Part shown: positions 36,401-44,287 of the stretch, piece after piece
Layout: each line of letters opens with the position of its first letter
How positions within the stretch are numbered: position 1 is the first letter of the stretch
Source: Chloranthus sessilifolius
Lineage: Eukaryota > Streptophyta > Magnoliopsida > Chloranthales > Chloranthaceae
DNA: 64,000 nt
Direction: 5' to 3'
NCBI GenBank assembly: GCA_021018995.1
Contig: CM037590.1
Coordinates: 42,410,287-42,474,286, forward strand
Program-made: the position numbers and the translations under genes
Notes under the pieces: model-generated
Told to the model about the DNA's origin: nothing
The model's input: only the letters and a program-made list of their open reading frames with translations
The model's database searches: none

Positions 36401-37000
36401 AGAGGACCCCAGCACCCTATATTTTCTACCATTATGGTTTCCTTAACCAGGCACGCTTCCTAAATTTTGACTACCGATGCACTTATGTCCATTTGATTGC
36501 AGAGTGGGAATTCTATTGTTCTCTCAACAGCAGGGCCAACCCCTCTTGTCACTCAAGCTGCTGGAGCTATGCAGAGTTCTCTAGCCATGACCCAGCAACC
36601 GGTTCCTGTTTTCCGTCCACCTGCCGGTGTACATATATCTCATTATCCTCCTAACTACATGCCCTATAGCCAGTACTTCTCCCCAGTCTATTTACCTCCC
36701 CCAACTATTCACCATTTTTTAACTAATGCCGCATTTCCTCAACAACCTCCTACGGGCAGCATATATCCACCTCCAGGAGCGGCTAACACTACTGTCAAAT
36801 ACTCGGTTTCTCAGTACAAGCCTGGAAATAATACTGGCAATTCGACTCATATTGGAATGCCTGCCGGTTATGGACCATACAGCTCCGCTCTAGCCAGTTA
36901 CAATCCCAGTCCTGCTGTGACCTCTGGGAATAATACTGGCAATGAGGACCTGGCTGGATCTCAATATAAAGAAAATAATGTCTATATCAGTGGGCAGCAG
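9500..37000 (+). CDS. GBF-interacting protein 1-like (DUF1296 family), internal exons, partial
   Basis: Eight exons join in phase: 9500-9543, 11533-11638, 12255-12387, 18727-19370, 27431(or 27434)-27824, 33774-34083, 34870-35034 and 36503-37000. All have GT donors and AG acceptors. They give about 764 codons without interruption. Hallmarks of the plant GIP1/DUF1296 family: FHEVRRKRDKRKE just after the N-terminal helical domain, an RGGRGG-type Arg/Gly patch, SSASDPVLVPSLDSRFPG followed by GTIKREVG, KEWKPKPTN, LEELHLSHGQHVIIPNHLQV followed by PEAER, and a Pro/Gln/Tyr-rich C-terminal half. The best match from memory is the At1g29350/At1g29370 branch. Family members bind G-box bZIP factors and act as chaperone-like co-regulators; that role here is inferred. 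The start and the conserved last part (family motifs SFYNLPPQGQH, GIYHP) were not found, so the gene runs past the window or past recognition. Introns total more than 25 kb and are filled with antisense retroelements and MITEs. Confidence 0.93.
9544..11532 (+). other. GIP1-like intron with an 87-bp tandem repeat and MITE-like sequence
   Basis: Holds two copies of an 87-bp unit at 9696-9782 and 9783-9861 that share TTTGTTAGATGCATATTC. It also holds a GC-richer patch at about 10190-10490 with repeated CCAG/CTGG motifs that may be an eroded MITE. Frames in that patch on both strands are intronic and not supported as genes. Confidence 0.7.
11533..11638 (+). CDS. GIP1-like exon b (Arg/Gly-rich)
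   Basis: Encodes NLNNREPSDSRWRPGIPG then RGGRGGKGNFSSRYISH. The RGG-like stretch is typical of the family at this position. Acceptor TTTTGCAG, donor CATG|GTATAT; the last base begins a split Asp codon completed by the next exon. Confidence 0.9.
12255..12387 (+). CDS. GIP1-like exon c
   Basis: Encodes (D)VGGVKSLSAGNENGVNQ and continues to KATIPTL. Acceptor ATGGTCAG, donor TTAAG|GTAAAC; ends two bases into a Ser codon completed by the exon at 18727. Low-complexity Ser/Asn/Gly content is normal for this family segment. Confidence 0.9.
12402..12470. repeat. (AT)n microsatellite in GIP1-like intron
   Basis: About 69 bp of uninterrupted alternating A and T, starting only about 15 bp after the donor site at 12388. 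Length is likely to vary between individuals. Confidence 0.95.
12768..13243. mobile_element. hAT-like MITE with perfect 8-bp target duplication
   Basis: Terminal inverted repeat: left CAGTGTTACCTTGGCAC, right GTGTCCAGGTAAGACTG. Flanked on both sides by CTGGTGGG (12760-12767 and 13244-13251). The 8-bp duplication and CAGTG terminus fit the hAT superfamily. At 476 bp with no transposase it is non-autonomous. Subterminal GGCACTTGG/GCCGTGCCGACACTTGG motifs recur at both ends. It sits in the intron between the exons ending at 12387 and starting at 18727. Confidence 0.85.
13252..13950 (+). other. Intronic non-coding stretch
   Basis: Part of the 6.3-kb GIP1-like intron. No gene or mobile-element end was recognised. 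Confidence 0.5.
13952..14083. mobile_element. Possible small MITE remnant
   Basis: ATCAAAATTTTGGACTGAAAT (about 13961) mirrors ATTTCAGCCGAAATTTTGA (about 14056), followed by ACTATGGG. The arrangement resembles the CATAGT-ended MITEs at 17497 and 17837. No target duplication was found. Confidence 0.3.
14567..14970. mobile_element. MITE, CATGGATCAAAA family, 8-bp target duplication
   Basis: Starts CATGGATCAAAA and ends TTTTTTGATCCATG, a clean inverted terminus. It is flanked by a perfect 8-bp direct repeat ATGAGGAA (14559-14566 and 14971-14978). Subterminal palindromes GATACGTATCG occur on both sides. The centre holds two tandem copies of a unit of about 110 bp (near 14651 and 14762) rich in TTATCGTTCGTAT. 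No coding capacity. The 8-bp duplication suggests a hAT-type transposase, but the terminus is not the usual CAGGG. A second, shorter copy is at 54346-54546. Confidence 0.9.
15125..17300 (-). mobile_element. Ty1/copia element fossil in GIP1-like intron
   Basis: Minus-strand copia pol: RT with LVYVDDIIITGDD, then RNase H with SVESEYKAMAHETC, then the ADAFTKAL terminal motif, followed by a polypurine tract (CCCCCTCAAG on the + strand near 15307). The 3' LTR occupies about 15125-15303. An LTR-like stretch resembling 15230-15300 recurs at about 17222-17300 on the other side. It is broken in several places and shorter than a whole copia element (about 5 kb). It lies antisense to the host gene, so its polyadenylation signals do not read into the gene transcript. 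Confidence 0.85.
17497..17781. mobile_element. MITE, CATAGTGAC family
   Basis: Left end CATAGTGACAAATTT and right end AAAATTTTCACTATG form an inverted repeat; GAAATTTC/GCCGAAA-type motifs fill the interior. No convincing target duplication remains. It has the same terminus type as the next element at 17837 and the one at 45452. Confidence 0.65.
17837..18180. mobile_element. MITE, CATAGTGACCAA family
   Basis: Left CATAGTGACCAAGTTGG, right CGGCAAATTTGGTCACTATG. Flanks CTAATACC (17829-17836) and CTAATAAG (18181-18188) match at 6 of 8 positions, an aged 8-bp target duplication. Interior is A-rich with AAATTCG/CGGAAAAAT motifs and is non-coding. Confidence 0.75.
18439..18558. repeat. Short direct duplication near exon d
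   Basis: The 32-bp string beginning ATTTACTTTGAAATCC occurs at about 18439 and again at about 18526, an 88-bp spacing. Non-coding intronic sequence. Confidence 0.7.
18727..19370 (+). CDS. GIP1-like exon d (longest exon)
   Basis: Encodes about 214 residues, including SSASDPVLVPSLDSRFPG and GTIKREVG, the most diagnostic block of the family, and ending SRPSSNYGSRSQLAGTQK. Ser/Thr-rich and probably largely disordered. Acceptor TTCTGCAG (18719-18726), donor AAAG|GTAAC; phase agrees with both neighbours. The reading frame continues into the intron before a stop, so the splice site rather than the frame end marks the boundary. Confidence 0.93.
19371..20690 (+). other. First part of the 8-kb GIP1-like intron
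   Basis: No mobile-element end or gene recognised, apart from a (GT)n/(TA)n patch near 20374-20405. Confidence 0.5.
20690..21025. mobile_element. Probable MITE, CATAGTCACCAAG family
   Basis: Right end CGACTTGGTGACTATG matches the terminus of the element at 17837. The left end (CATGATAGCTTGGCG) is a weak mirror. Interior is A/T-rich with TTTTCCCCAACTTGCTGA-type repeats. The target duplication is not clear. Confidence 0.4.
21274..21481 (-). mobile_element. tRNA-derived SINE with 9-bp target duplication
   Basis: Read on the minus strand it starts near TAACCACAAGGGGTTTGGCG, carries an A-box-like TGGCGAGCTGG and a B-box-like GAGTTCAAACC (+ strand 21413-21423). It ends in TTATAAAAAAAAAAAGG, a poly(A) tail. 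Both sides carry TTTGGTATC (21265-21273 and 21482-21490). Length about 208 bp. Non-coding; transcribed by pol III and moved by LINE enzymes in its family. Distinct from the Au-type copy at 3023. Confidence 0.75.
21660..21965 (+). repeat. Complex tandem repeat with CCGAAGTTCCTTCGG palindrome
   Basis: A unit of about 125 bp (palindrome, then CTCAAAACTTG, CTTCTATACCACTTGTC, AAGGTTCGAAA, then AAACCAGTCAATTTATCAA) occurs almost twice. An extra short copy of the palindrome-plus-CTCAAAACTTG part lies between, near 21840. Frames through it are low complexity and not supported as genes. Confidence 0.8.
22277..22894. repeat. 618-bp direct repeat, copy A
   Basis: Aligns to copy B (23647-24264) at a constant offset of exactly 1370 bp from ACTCCTCATGGTCACTAAGC to ACCAAGT, with about 8% differences by eye. 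On the minus strand both copies keep a similar frame (ESSQLKLILEIC, WEIG(N/D)VVLIKSSTHQI), which I do not recognise. Confidence 0.85.
22905..23635 (-). mobile_element. Ty1/copia internal fragment
   Basis: Nearly the same sequence as 30195-30930 of the copia element downstream. It spans the GAG-pre-integrase/integrase part (SNSLFDIVHTNVWGPSP). No LTRs of its own; both edges are internal to the element. Flanked by the two 618-bp direct repeats. Broken fossil, antisense to the host gene. Confidence 0.8.
23647..24264. repeat. 618-bp direct repeat, copy B
   Basis: Partner of copy A at 22277-22894 with no net length change. The minus-strand frame 23709-23993 is the longer version of the unrecognised conserved frame (VNFQIKKIGWEIGDVVLIKS). 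It could be a captured gene piece or part of an unclassified element. Confidence 0.85.
24265..25066 (+). other. Intronic non-coding stretch
   Basis: Part of the 8-kb intron. AT-rich with a GC-richer patch at 24700-24850. No gene or mobile-element end was recognised. Confidence 0.45.
25075..25769. mobile_element. hAT-like MITE with perfect 8-bp target duplication
   Basis: Left end CAATGTAGTTAAATGG, right end CATATGACAACACTG: an imperfect CA(A/G)TGT inverted repeat. Flanked by CATACATC on both sides (25067-25074 and 25770-25777). Subterminal palindromes built on GCATATGCGAT occur near both ends. The interior holds two related A-rich blocks of about 300 bp each (near 25160 and 25400) with CCCAAAAAATCCC-like strings. 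Non-autonomous. Confidence 0.85.
25778..27430 (+). other. Last part of the 8-kb GIP1-like intron
   Basis: No gene or recognisable mobile element. Ends in a polypyrimidine-rich acceptor region (CACTTTCAG). Confidence 0.6.
27431..27824 (+). CDS. GIP1-like exon e, with tandem (NAGNAG) acceptor
   Basis: Encodes (A)VGPTKEWKPKPTN and LQEKLEELHLSHGQHVIIP, NHLQVPEAERQYLSFGSF, ending EEPSPR(S). The LEELHL-IIPNHLQVPEAER block is a family hallmark. Acceptor sequence TTTCAGCAG allows use of either AG, at 27430 or 27433; both keep phase and differ by one Ala. Donor CCCAG|GTCTGA. The acidic C-terminal end (SQETEETAEE) is normal for the family. Confidence 0.93.
27825..28340 (+). other. Intronic stretch before the copia element
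   Basis: No supported feature. A short minus-strand frame at 28053-28235 looks like chance. Confidence 0.5.
28345..33012 (-). mobile_element. Ty1/copia element with both LTRs, in GIP1-like intron
   Basis: Minus-strand order: 5' LTR about 32850-33012 (starting TGTTAGCATGCTAATAG), primer-binding site TGGTATCAGAG (+ strand CTCTGATACCA at 32835-32845), gag-like region, integrase region (FDIVHTDVWGPSP, LTDDCTRSTWLYLL), RT start (VSCKWIIIGKHNLDG, DIKNVFLHGNL), polypurine tract (+ strand CCCCCTCAAG near 28565), and 3' LTR about 28345-28562 (starting TGTTAGTATGTTAATAG). The LTRs are strongly diverged and the coding part is broken at many points, so this is an old insertion. It is inside the intron 27825-33773, antisense to the host gene. 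Confidence 0.85.
33013..33773 (+). other. Intronic stretch after the copia element
   Basis: No supported feature. Ends in acceptor GAGTGCAG for the exon at 33774. Confidence 0.55.
33774..34083 (+). CDS. GIP1-like exon f
   Basis: Encodes (S)IRIASSTPQEGDYHDHP through NLSSGEADIPPDISAV to DASRLPSFV. It contains TPNYSNFGLMP, conserved in the family. Acceptor GTGCAG, donor GTT|GTAAGC. Ends in phase 0. Pro/Ser-rich, probably disordered. Confidence 0.92.
34084..34869 (+). other. GIP1-like intron (786 bp)
   Basis: T-rich intron with no recognised repeat. Confidence 0.7.
34870..35034 (+). CDS. GIP1-like exon g
   Basis: Encodes VQQPFDPSASYYTQFYRPG through DGRFSPFLAPGATTKYNG to TGQSLQE. Exactly 55 codons in phase 0. 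Acceptor AATATAG, donor GAG|GTTTGC. Tyr/Gln/Pro-rich, as in family members. Confidence 0.92.
35035..36502 (+). other. GIP1-like intron (1.47 kb)
   Basis: Frames on both strands at 35934-36432 have no recognisable similarity and are treated as chance. Ends in acceptor TTGATTGCAG. Confidence 0.65.
36503..37000 (+). CDS. GIP1-like exon h (last exon recognised)
   Basis: Encodes SGNSIVLSTAGPTPLVTQ, then VFRPPAGVHISHYPPNYMP, YSQYFSPVYLPPPTIHHFL and ending NNVYISGQQ. 166 codons in phase 0; donor CAG|GTATGT. The YPPNYMPY/YFSPVY block is typical of the C-terminal half. The frame continues 8 codons into the intron before a stop, which could serve as an alternative end, but family proteins carry a further conserved segment. 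Confidence 0.92.
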
Positions 37001-37999
37001 GTATGTTTTTCTTTTTCTCTAGATTGAATTAATGTTTGGTTTTTCTGCTCTTTTAAGGGTATTTTAGTTATTATAGGAAAAATATTGTTTTTGGAAATGA
37101 ATGTTTGAAAATATGGTGTTTTAAGCACTTGAGAGATCCAGGTTTATAAATGAGGAAGTACCTGGTGTTACACATACTTTCTAAAGCGAAAGCTATATTG
37201 GTTTAAAAAGCACCAGGTTGTATACTGAGCGAGTCCCAAAATGCTAGAAAGCTGGAAAACAAGTGATTTGGCTTGGCATTTTCCCACCATCATTTAGCAA
37301 ATAGCTGTAGGACTCACTACAGATTAGTCCTCTGAATATAGATGATATAGATGATATTACCATCATACTGATGGCCATCAGTATGATGGTAGAAGGTGTT
37401 ACCGTGACGTGACAAAAGTGGTATGCATTAACTAGTATATGCTTGCTTGTTACACTGTTACACATGCTATGACAGGTGTCCTCCATTGTCAATGTATGAG
37501 ATCAAGTGTTGCATCATAACCAAAATGTGAATTATGGAATTTAATAGAGCATGTTCTATGCTAGTAGTAAGCGACTAATGCCAGTCTTCGGTTCGGAACT
37601 GTTTCAATCTGCAGTTTGCAAGAAAGATCCCACAAAAATTAATAAAAAGCAAGAGCGACCAAGTTAGAGTGTTAGCTTCTGCATTTTTGTATTTTTCCTT
37701 CTTTTGGCCAATTTCTTGGTGTGCAGTTCTGTGCTCCTCCTTTCTGGTTGCTTTGTATTTATTTTTATTAATGGAAACCACTTAATTTGATGATAAGAAA
37801 TAGAATAAAAGGCTGCAATAGCAAGAAGTTCATTGAGAGGCTATAAAATACATTTTAGTTAAGCAAGGAGCTTAAAACGAGAAACAAAGAAACATAAAAT
37901 ACATTCCAATAGCACATAAGATGAACAGGAAAGAGGAGAAACTGCATTCTGTTCTCCCCTAAAAGTTTACAACCAAGTAAAACACATTTGGGTACTTTG

Positions 38000-38000
<1 letters not shown>
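37001..38000 (+). other. Intron or downstream sequence, nothing recognised
   Basis: No exon with the conserved GIP1 C-terminal motifs. A 13-bp imperfect palindrome around CATACTGATGGCCATCAGTA lies near 37364. Confidence 0.5.
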
Positions 38001-38001
<1 letters not shown>

Positions 38002-38054
<53 letters not shown>

Positions 38055-38074
38055 GTGTGTGTGTGTGTGTGTGT
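38002..38074. repeat. Compound (AT)n-(GT)n microsatellite
   Basis: About 50 bp of alternating A/T followed immediately by about 20 bp of alternating G/T. Confidence 0.95.
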
Positions 38075-38734
38075 ATTGAAAGAGGTTGCACAGAAACGAC
38101 CTGACAGGCATCCACACTTTAAAACATCCACTATAACCTTTTTCGAAACTTTCTCATCTGCATCCTTGGCATATAATAATTTATCATTTCTCTTGTTTTA
38201 AAATTTCAATATACTGGTATAAAAGGCCAATTTTCCGCAGAAAAACTACTCCAGTTTTTCTGCTCAGTGTGTTCTAAGCAATCCATAATTCTCCTAGAGA
38301 AATGATATTATCTAATTGTAAAGTATACCAAATAACTGTGATCTCCAGTGTGTTCTCTGTGGATCTTTCTACAGGATTGCTCTAACAAAAAGTTGGTGGT
38401 TTCAGAGTTGATGGACTCAGGTAGGAGCCGAACTGTATGGGGCATTGATCATTATTACAATCTAAGGGATGAAAGAATGCACCTTGCTAGCTTTTAGGGA
38501 TTCTTCATGATTTCTGGGCTAATAGGAGTGGGGAGGACGGAGGGTGTGGACTTTGGAAAACAAGGGGGTTGTTTACAATTAGCTCAGTCTGCAACTTTCT
38601 CTGTAGGAAACCTCATATCGGACAACACAGGACCCAGCGATGGAAAGTTGGTAATCCTAGAATCCTCTTTTTGCTGGATGGTGGCATGAGATTAAATCCT
38701 TACCGTTGACTATCTTCATGTTGGGGTCTATTCA

Positions 38735-38978
38735 TAGCAAGGTTTTGAAAACCAGACTGGAGGGTGAACAGGAAAAATGGCTGGTCCAGTTTAACCAGTC
38801 CAACCCTAGTCCAGTCATTTATGTCTGTTTAAAAATTAGTTTAGAACTATTCATAACAAGGTTTTGAAAACCAGACTGGAGAGTGAACAGGAAAAGTGGC
38901 TGGTCCGGTTTAACCGATCCGACAAACAGTCCAACCCCAGTCCAGTCATTTATGTCTGTTTAAAAATTAGTTTAGAAA
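38735..38978. repeat. Tandem duplication of an AAACCAGACTGG-type repeat
   Basis: AGGTTTTGAAAACCAGACTG begins at 38741 and again at 38852, and both copies end ATTTATGTCTGTTTAAAAAT. Similar CCAGACTG/CTGGTCTGG strings recur at 39470-39530, so the pair may be one end of a larger MITE-like unit reaching about 39535. Confidence 0.7.
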
Positions 38979-39100
38979 AGAACATATATAATGTGTGTGT
39001 GCTTGTACGTGGTACTTTACTAAAAATAGGGTTTACTCATTTCTCTCACCTCTCAAGAAAGATGCTGACATCTCTTAAGCCAATAATGAAAGATGTTACA

Positions 39101-39128
39101 CCCCCCCCCCCCCCCCCCCCCCCCCCCC
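39101..39128. repeat. 28-bp homopolymer C tract
   Basis: 28 consecutive C residues. Long C runs are rare in plant DNA and are also prone to sequencing and assembly error, so the exact length is not reliable. Confidence 0.9.
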
Positions 39129-39539
39129 TTCCTTTTCCCCTTACGGATGTTTTGAGGATGGTGGGTCCCACCTCTCCCTTGCTTGGTCTGGAGTTGGAAA
39201 CAAGCTCTCCACCTCTTTGTCCCCTCTTTCTCGCCAATGCTGGAGTTGGAGATGAAAATCTTGACCTTCCTCCCTTTCTCGTTACTCTCTTGGATTTGAT
39301 TTTTTTCTCCCTGTCCTAAATGGGTGTTTGCTGGCCATTTATTCCAAAAAACATCCAATCCGAGGGATCAACTGATTCCATTAAAACTTTCCATCGGAAA
39401 GGTTCGATGGTCGGATTGGACGGCTTAATGATCTAGTGTGTTTCTGTGCTTCAGACTGGGTTTCTATCGAACCAGACTGTGAGAGGCAGCAGGTCCAGCT
39501 GGCTGCTGTCCGACTGCTGGTCTGGTATTAAAAATAACA

Positions 39540-41290
39540 TTTCGTAGTGAATAGATGTTATCTGTGCTACTGGAAGGATGACTTGATGGATAATCACCTC
39601 CACTATCCTGTTACCTTGAAATTATGGCTTAAAATGCTTTCAGTGTCAAGGATATCTCCTTTCCATGGTCTTGTGCTGATTTGTTTGCTACTAATCGGGG
39701 CCTTTCTACCATAGAGGTTCCACATTATGGAAACTGGTCCCATTTTCTATGTTTTGGTTCATATGAACGGAGAAGAATGACATGATTTTCAGAGGAAAAA
39801 AAGTTTTATTGAAGCTATATCCATTATTGTCAAAGATTCTGTTTTACAATGAACTGCAAGGTCCTAACTGTGTTCATCTGTCTGCTGCAAGGACAATGAC
39901 ACTCTTTAATATTGTAGATATTTCGTTGGCCGGAAACTCCTGACTCTCCGCTGACTGGAGTTATGAATGTACTTTCCTTGTACATTTGAAACTCCTGACC
40001 CCCAAGCCGCAGAAAATGGCATTGTCTTTGTACTTTCCTCATATGATCTCAAACCAAAGGTCCAAAAATGGCTTCAAGCTGCCATAGCAATCCACCACCA
40101 TCACTTACTGAGCTGAGCTTGGTTAAGGTTGGCTATTGGTCTGATCACCAACCTTCCTTGTTCAGGTAAATAGTAACTCAGTCAACTAGGTGCACCTTCC
40201 AATATTCCAGTCTTGATTGGAGTTTATAATAACCGGGTCCTAGTTAGACATGCTAAAGGAGATGCCTTTCAATGGCATACCATGATATTGAATAGGAGGG
40301 TACTTTCTGTACACTCATTTGCTATCTAATTAGTCTTTGAAACTAATTCAACACACCCGAGTTTTGGACGAGTTGATTCTTTGACTCATACAGATCTCAA
40401 TTGCCAACAATATAGATTTCAGAGCAGTAGATTTTCCAATCGTCACATCGAAAAAGATTACCAAATCAACCACATACAACCTGATGCTTAGGCGAGGGCA
40501 TTTTGGATAAGTAAACAAATAGCTGCAACAGCTAATGTGAAGTAGAAAAAGGCAAGAGAGTTCCCTTGTCTATGATCCCCAAAGGAACACAAATATCATA
40601 CTTGACCTCCATCAATCAGAATTGAGAAATTAGACATGGACACACATTGCATCTACTTCTTTCATTTGAGGCCGAAATTCATTTATAGGCTTTGTATGGT
40701 CAAATATAAACTAATTTTTGAATTGAGTTGATGATCTCATTAGCTGGTCAGTACAATCCTATCAAGGACAGAGACCTGCATAGAAAACCTGATATCGACA
40801 AATATATGACGCAGGCACACCATAGGAAAGAAATCTACGCAAAAAAGTTTGGTGCTGACTAAAATACAACATAAAGCATGTAGTAGGGAAGAAATTTACT
40901 TCAGAGAACGTAGAAAAAGAAACTCAGCAGGGATCACGGTCTCTTAGACTTCATTCAGGAAGACGACAAATATTGAACTTCAAAACTGCTCTCGTCATCT
41001 TTATGTATCATTTGTTCATTTAATAAGTAAAACACAGAAAAGATCCTGATCTAATTCTTATGACAACCTTTGATCTTAACAACTTATCTTTTATTCCAAG
41101 CCTCTTATTTTGTTATAATGCTAAAAGTATCCCTGAAATTTACTATGATAAACAAGGTTAAACTTTCAGAAGCCCTAAAACCACTGCCATTAATATAAAA
41201 TATCTAAATCCTAGGATATAATGGAATGGCTTTAATTAGAGTGGGTCCCAGAGTAGGAAATCTGATCCAAAGTCAAAGAGGTGGATCCAC
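39540..41290. other. Non-coding stretch
   Basis: No gene recognised. Part of it may be further 5' sequence of the L1 fragment that follows, but no RT motif is readable before about 41300. Confidence 0.45.
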
Positions 41291-41294
41291 TGGT

Positions 41295-42745
41295 GCATTC
41301 GATTAGGTTTCACCAAGGTGATCCTTGTCTGCCTTTCTTATTTATGCTAGTGGTTGAGGATATCAAGTTCATTCTTCATAGTACTTTGGCATCTAGTTTC
41401 TCAATTTGGACCTTCGTGGTGCAGGATGGCCCAATGTTCTCCTGCTTCTATTGAAAGGCTTCCAGTAACTAGGCCATGAAGCTGAAATTCGTCTGTGTTC
41501 TCTTCGAGGCTTGCAGTGATCAGAAAGTTATTTTCAAAAGTTTTATTTACAGTGCCAATGTAGTAATATCCTCCTGTCGGTCATTGGTCACATACTAAGA
41601 ACTCTCAATGTAATACTTGGGAATTCTCTGAAAAGCAGGATCTTTCAATGTCGTTGGTTGGGATATGTAATGGAAAAATTGCTGGATGCTTCAAATGCCA
41701 GTGTCTTTCATATCTTGGGAGAACCATGATGATATACTCTTCATTTACAAATCTTTCTTATTTTTTATTATATTTGGTTTTGATGTTTGCTAAAAATAAT
41801 AAGGATCCAAAGATGCGTGGAGAATTGTGAGACTTAGTTTGGAGGTAAATCATGATCTATCATTTTCTAAGTTCTAGTGGTGAAATATGAAAGACAGGAT
41901 TCTTTCCTCTGGTTGGGGTTGGCGAATTGGCAGGTTGCCCTTTGGGATGGATCGAAAAACATTATGGAAACATTTTTTTTTTGAGATCAACATTATGGAA
42001 ACATTGAAGAAGGTAATTAGGTCTAAATCCTATGAAATGGAATGCCTCATCCTTTTCTATAAAGATACATGGTGCAATGAGGAGACATTGGAATGGAGAT
42101 ATTGTAAACGTTAAGAAGTTCAGTAAGGACACCTTTGCTTGACTGCTGTGTCTTCTGGGGATTTAGAATCAAATCTTTGACAAATTGTTGGTTCTTTGGG
42201 AATTAAATAGGTCATTCTTTTCGACTTTTCCTCACTAGGACTATGTAATTTGGTCTGTCAAATCATGTAATATCTCGTGGCAAAATCACTTTTTAACATC
42301 TCTCACCCTTTTAGAGAAGTTTAGACAACTGCCAATATTATGGGATCTATCACCTGCTCCCAGAGTGCATACTTACGTTTGGATGACCTATCATGAGAAA
42401 TTCCTAATGGATGATTCAGTTGGAAAAAGGAAGTATCGGTTTGATAATCCCCTACTCTAGCCAAGTGAAGACCTAAATGATCTGTTTATTCATTGCCCTT
42501 GAACTCGAAAAATCTGCCTTTGCGTTTTCAACACCTTTGATATTTCTTTAAATTTAAGCTTGACATACTCTTTGGCTAACATGTTGGTTCATTATGATGG
42601 GGCACATGGTACCTTCCCAACCAAACGTTTATGGTATATTCTAATTTTTATTGTTCTTTGGGCTGTGCGGAAAGAGAGGAACGACTCCAAGTTCAGGGAA
42701 TCAGCAGAAAGTGCGAAGATTCAAAATCGTTGTTACTGATAAAAA
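41295..42745 (+). mobile_element. L1-type LINE fragment (RT to C-terminal region)
   Basis: In + strand frames, separated by frameshifts and stops: FHQGDPCLPFLFMLVVED (RT motif, normally RQGDPLSP.LF.LV), then GRLPFGMDRKTLW, FYKDTWCNEETLEW, FIHCP and LWAVRKERNDSKF. The last three are the zinc-binding RT-associated tail of plant L1 elements (W..W and LF.HC...W..). The 5' half is missing, as expected for 5'-truncated LINEs. Dead copy. It may lie in the 3' intron of the host gene. Confidence 0.8.
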
Positions 42746-44017
42746 AGAAAAGTTTGACAGTTCAGTTTTCGACTTTATTGGGGATTAGAGTTCTCTTTTG
42801 AAATCGAATTTGCCTAAGGTTTGATAAAGCCGAACTTTGGTTTCTGTGATAAGGGAAATCAAGTAAAATGGCATTTCCTAAGATTAGTTGCTATAGTAAA
42901 GCAAAACTTCATCTGCTGCACTAAGCCAAACTTTAGTTGCCTAAGATGGCTTAAGGATTGGTAAAACCCAAATTTCAGTTGCTGACTTAGTAAACCAAAC
43001 TTAAGTTGTTCGTATAAGGTACGACAAACACAATACTTTACGCAAGTAATCTCAAATTCTACCTCTTCAGGAGGGCATAGAATTCCGTGCTATGATCCAC
43101 ACATCCCAATGTGCTAGCCTAACTAACATGTCTTTGTTGACTAACGTACTTGTGAATACTTAAATTTCTTGATCCAGAAAATTTCTTTCATTTATATGAG
43201 ACTTGCAATAAATTTCAATTCTATAATTAAACATTCATCATCTATGTGCAGTTGCTAACCTAATATCATGTTTATTCTAGAACGTTTCTAAACTATAACG
43301 AAGCTATCTACAAAATAAATGAATCAAATATCATTAGTCTAAAAATCCTTATCTATTGTAGTTGAGGTTCACCCATCACTATGTTGTAATCTTTGAACGA
43401 ATTTGAAGCAACCCAAAAATACTGTAATACTACATAATTAACTAGAAAATGGCTGTGGGTAGACAATCAATCCACCTGAAGCTAACATGGATGCATCTTG
43501 TGTGAACCCTAAGAAACAATAGGTGATGCATCAGTATGTCAACCATCACAAGACATGTTGCCTGAGTTCAGTAACCCCACCTCAGTGCAGTAAATTCCCC
43601 ATACGATCGAATGAGCATGCCCAATGATGTAAAATGGGAAGAGATGAAGAATTATAAAATGAAAGTTAAAAATTTATTATGAGACCTTTTCAGCAACCGT
43701 ATCTAACAAGAAGAAGCAGTATGCACAAGGCTTCACAACCTAGAAAGAAAACACTTTTTGACGCTTAAAAAAATTTCATTCACTAAAACCTCATGGCAGT
43801 TTTTCTCTACATATATAAAGAGAATAAAGGAAAACATCCTAAAATATCTTAGTTTCCTACTTGACTTAGGACTCCAGGGAAAATTTTCATTTACTAAAAT
43901 CTCCCGGCAGTTTTTCTCTACATATACAAAGAATAAAAGAAGGCTGGTGTTACTACCACACCACTTTATGCTACAGCCACGTCACTTAAACAAAGGAAAA
44001 CTCCCTCGACTACTTTA
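42746..44017. other. Non-coding stretch with a short duplicated segment
   Basis: No gene. AAAATTTCATTCACTAAAACC (43769) and AAAATTTTCATTTACTAAAA (43881) head two related copies of about 60 bp, each followed by GGCAGTTTTTCTCTACATAT. Confidence 0.5.
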
Positions 44018-44287
44018 AATCAGATGATGGAGATTGTTTTTTGTCCCAATCTTCCACACAATAGATCTTGAGATCATGATCCTACTATCAAATGGTCAGA
44101 TGTTGATTCCACGTGGCACACATCCCAAAAAGTGAACGCGAAAATAGTGTACCATCAAACGTGGTTTACGTTCACTTTTTGGGATGTGTGCCACGTAATC
44201 AACATCTAACCATCTGATGGTAGACTTAGGATCTCAAGATCATTTGTGTGAAAGATTGGCACGAAAAACGATCTCGATTCTCTGATT
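44018..44287. mobile_element. Palindromic MITE with arms of about 120 bp
   Basis: Starts AATCAGATGATGGAGATTG and ends CGATCTCGATTCTCTGATT. The two arms pair along almost their full length, meeting around GTGAACG (about 44138) and CGTTCAC (about 44171), with a loop of about 30 bp. No convincing target duplication. Motifs AATCAGATGAT.GAGAT and CCACGTGGCACA are shared with the foldback at 5331-5577. Confidence 0.75.

Noticed and set aside
35934-36432. Overlapping frames of 84-115 codons
   Set aside because: Intronic, no family similarity, and mutually overlapping on both strands.
38864-39319. 151-codon + strand frame with a proline run
   Set aside because: The proline run is the poly-C tract and the rest overlaps a repeat; not a gene.
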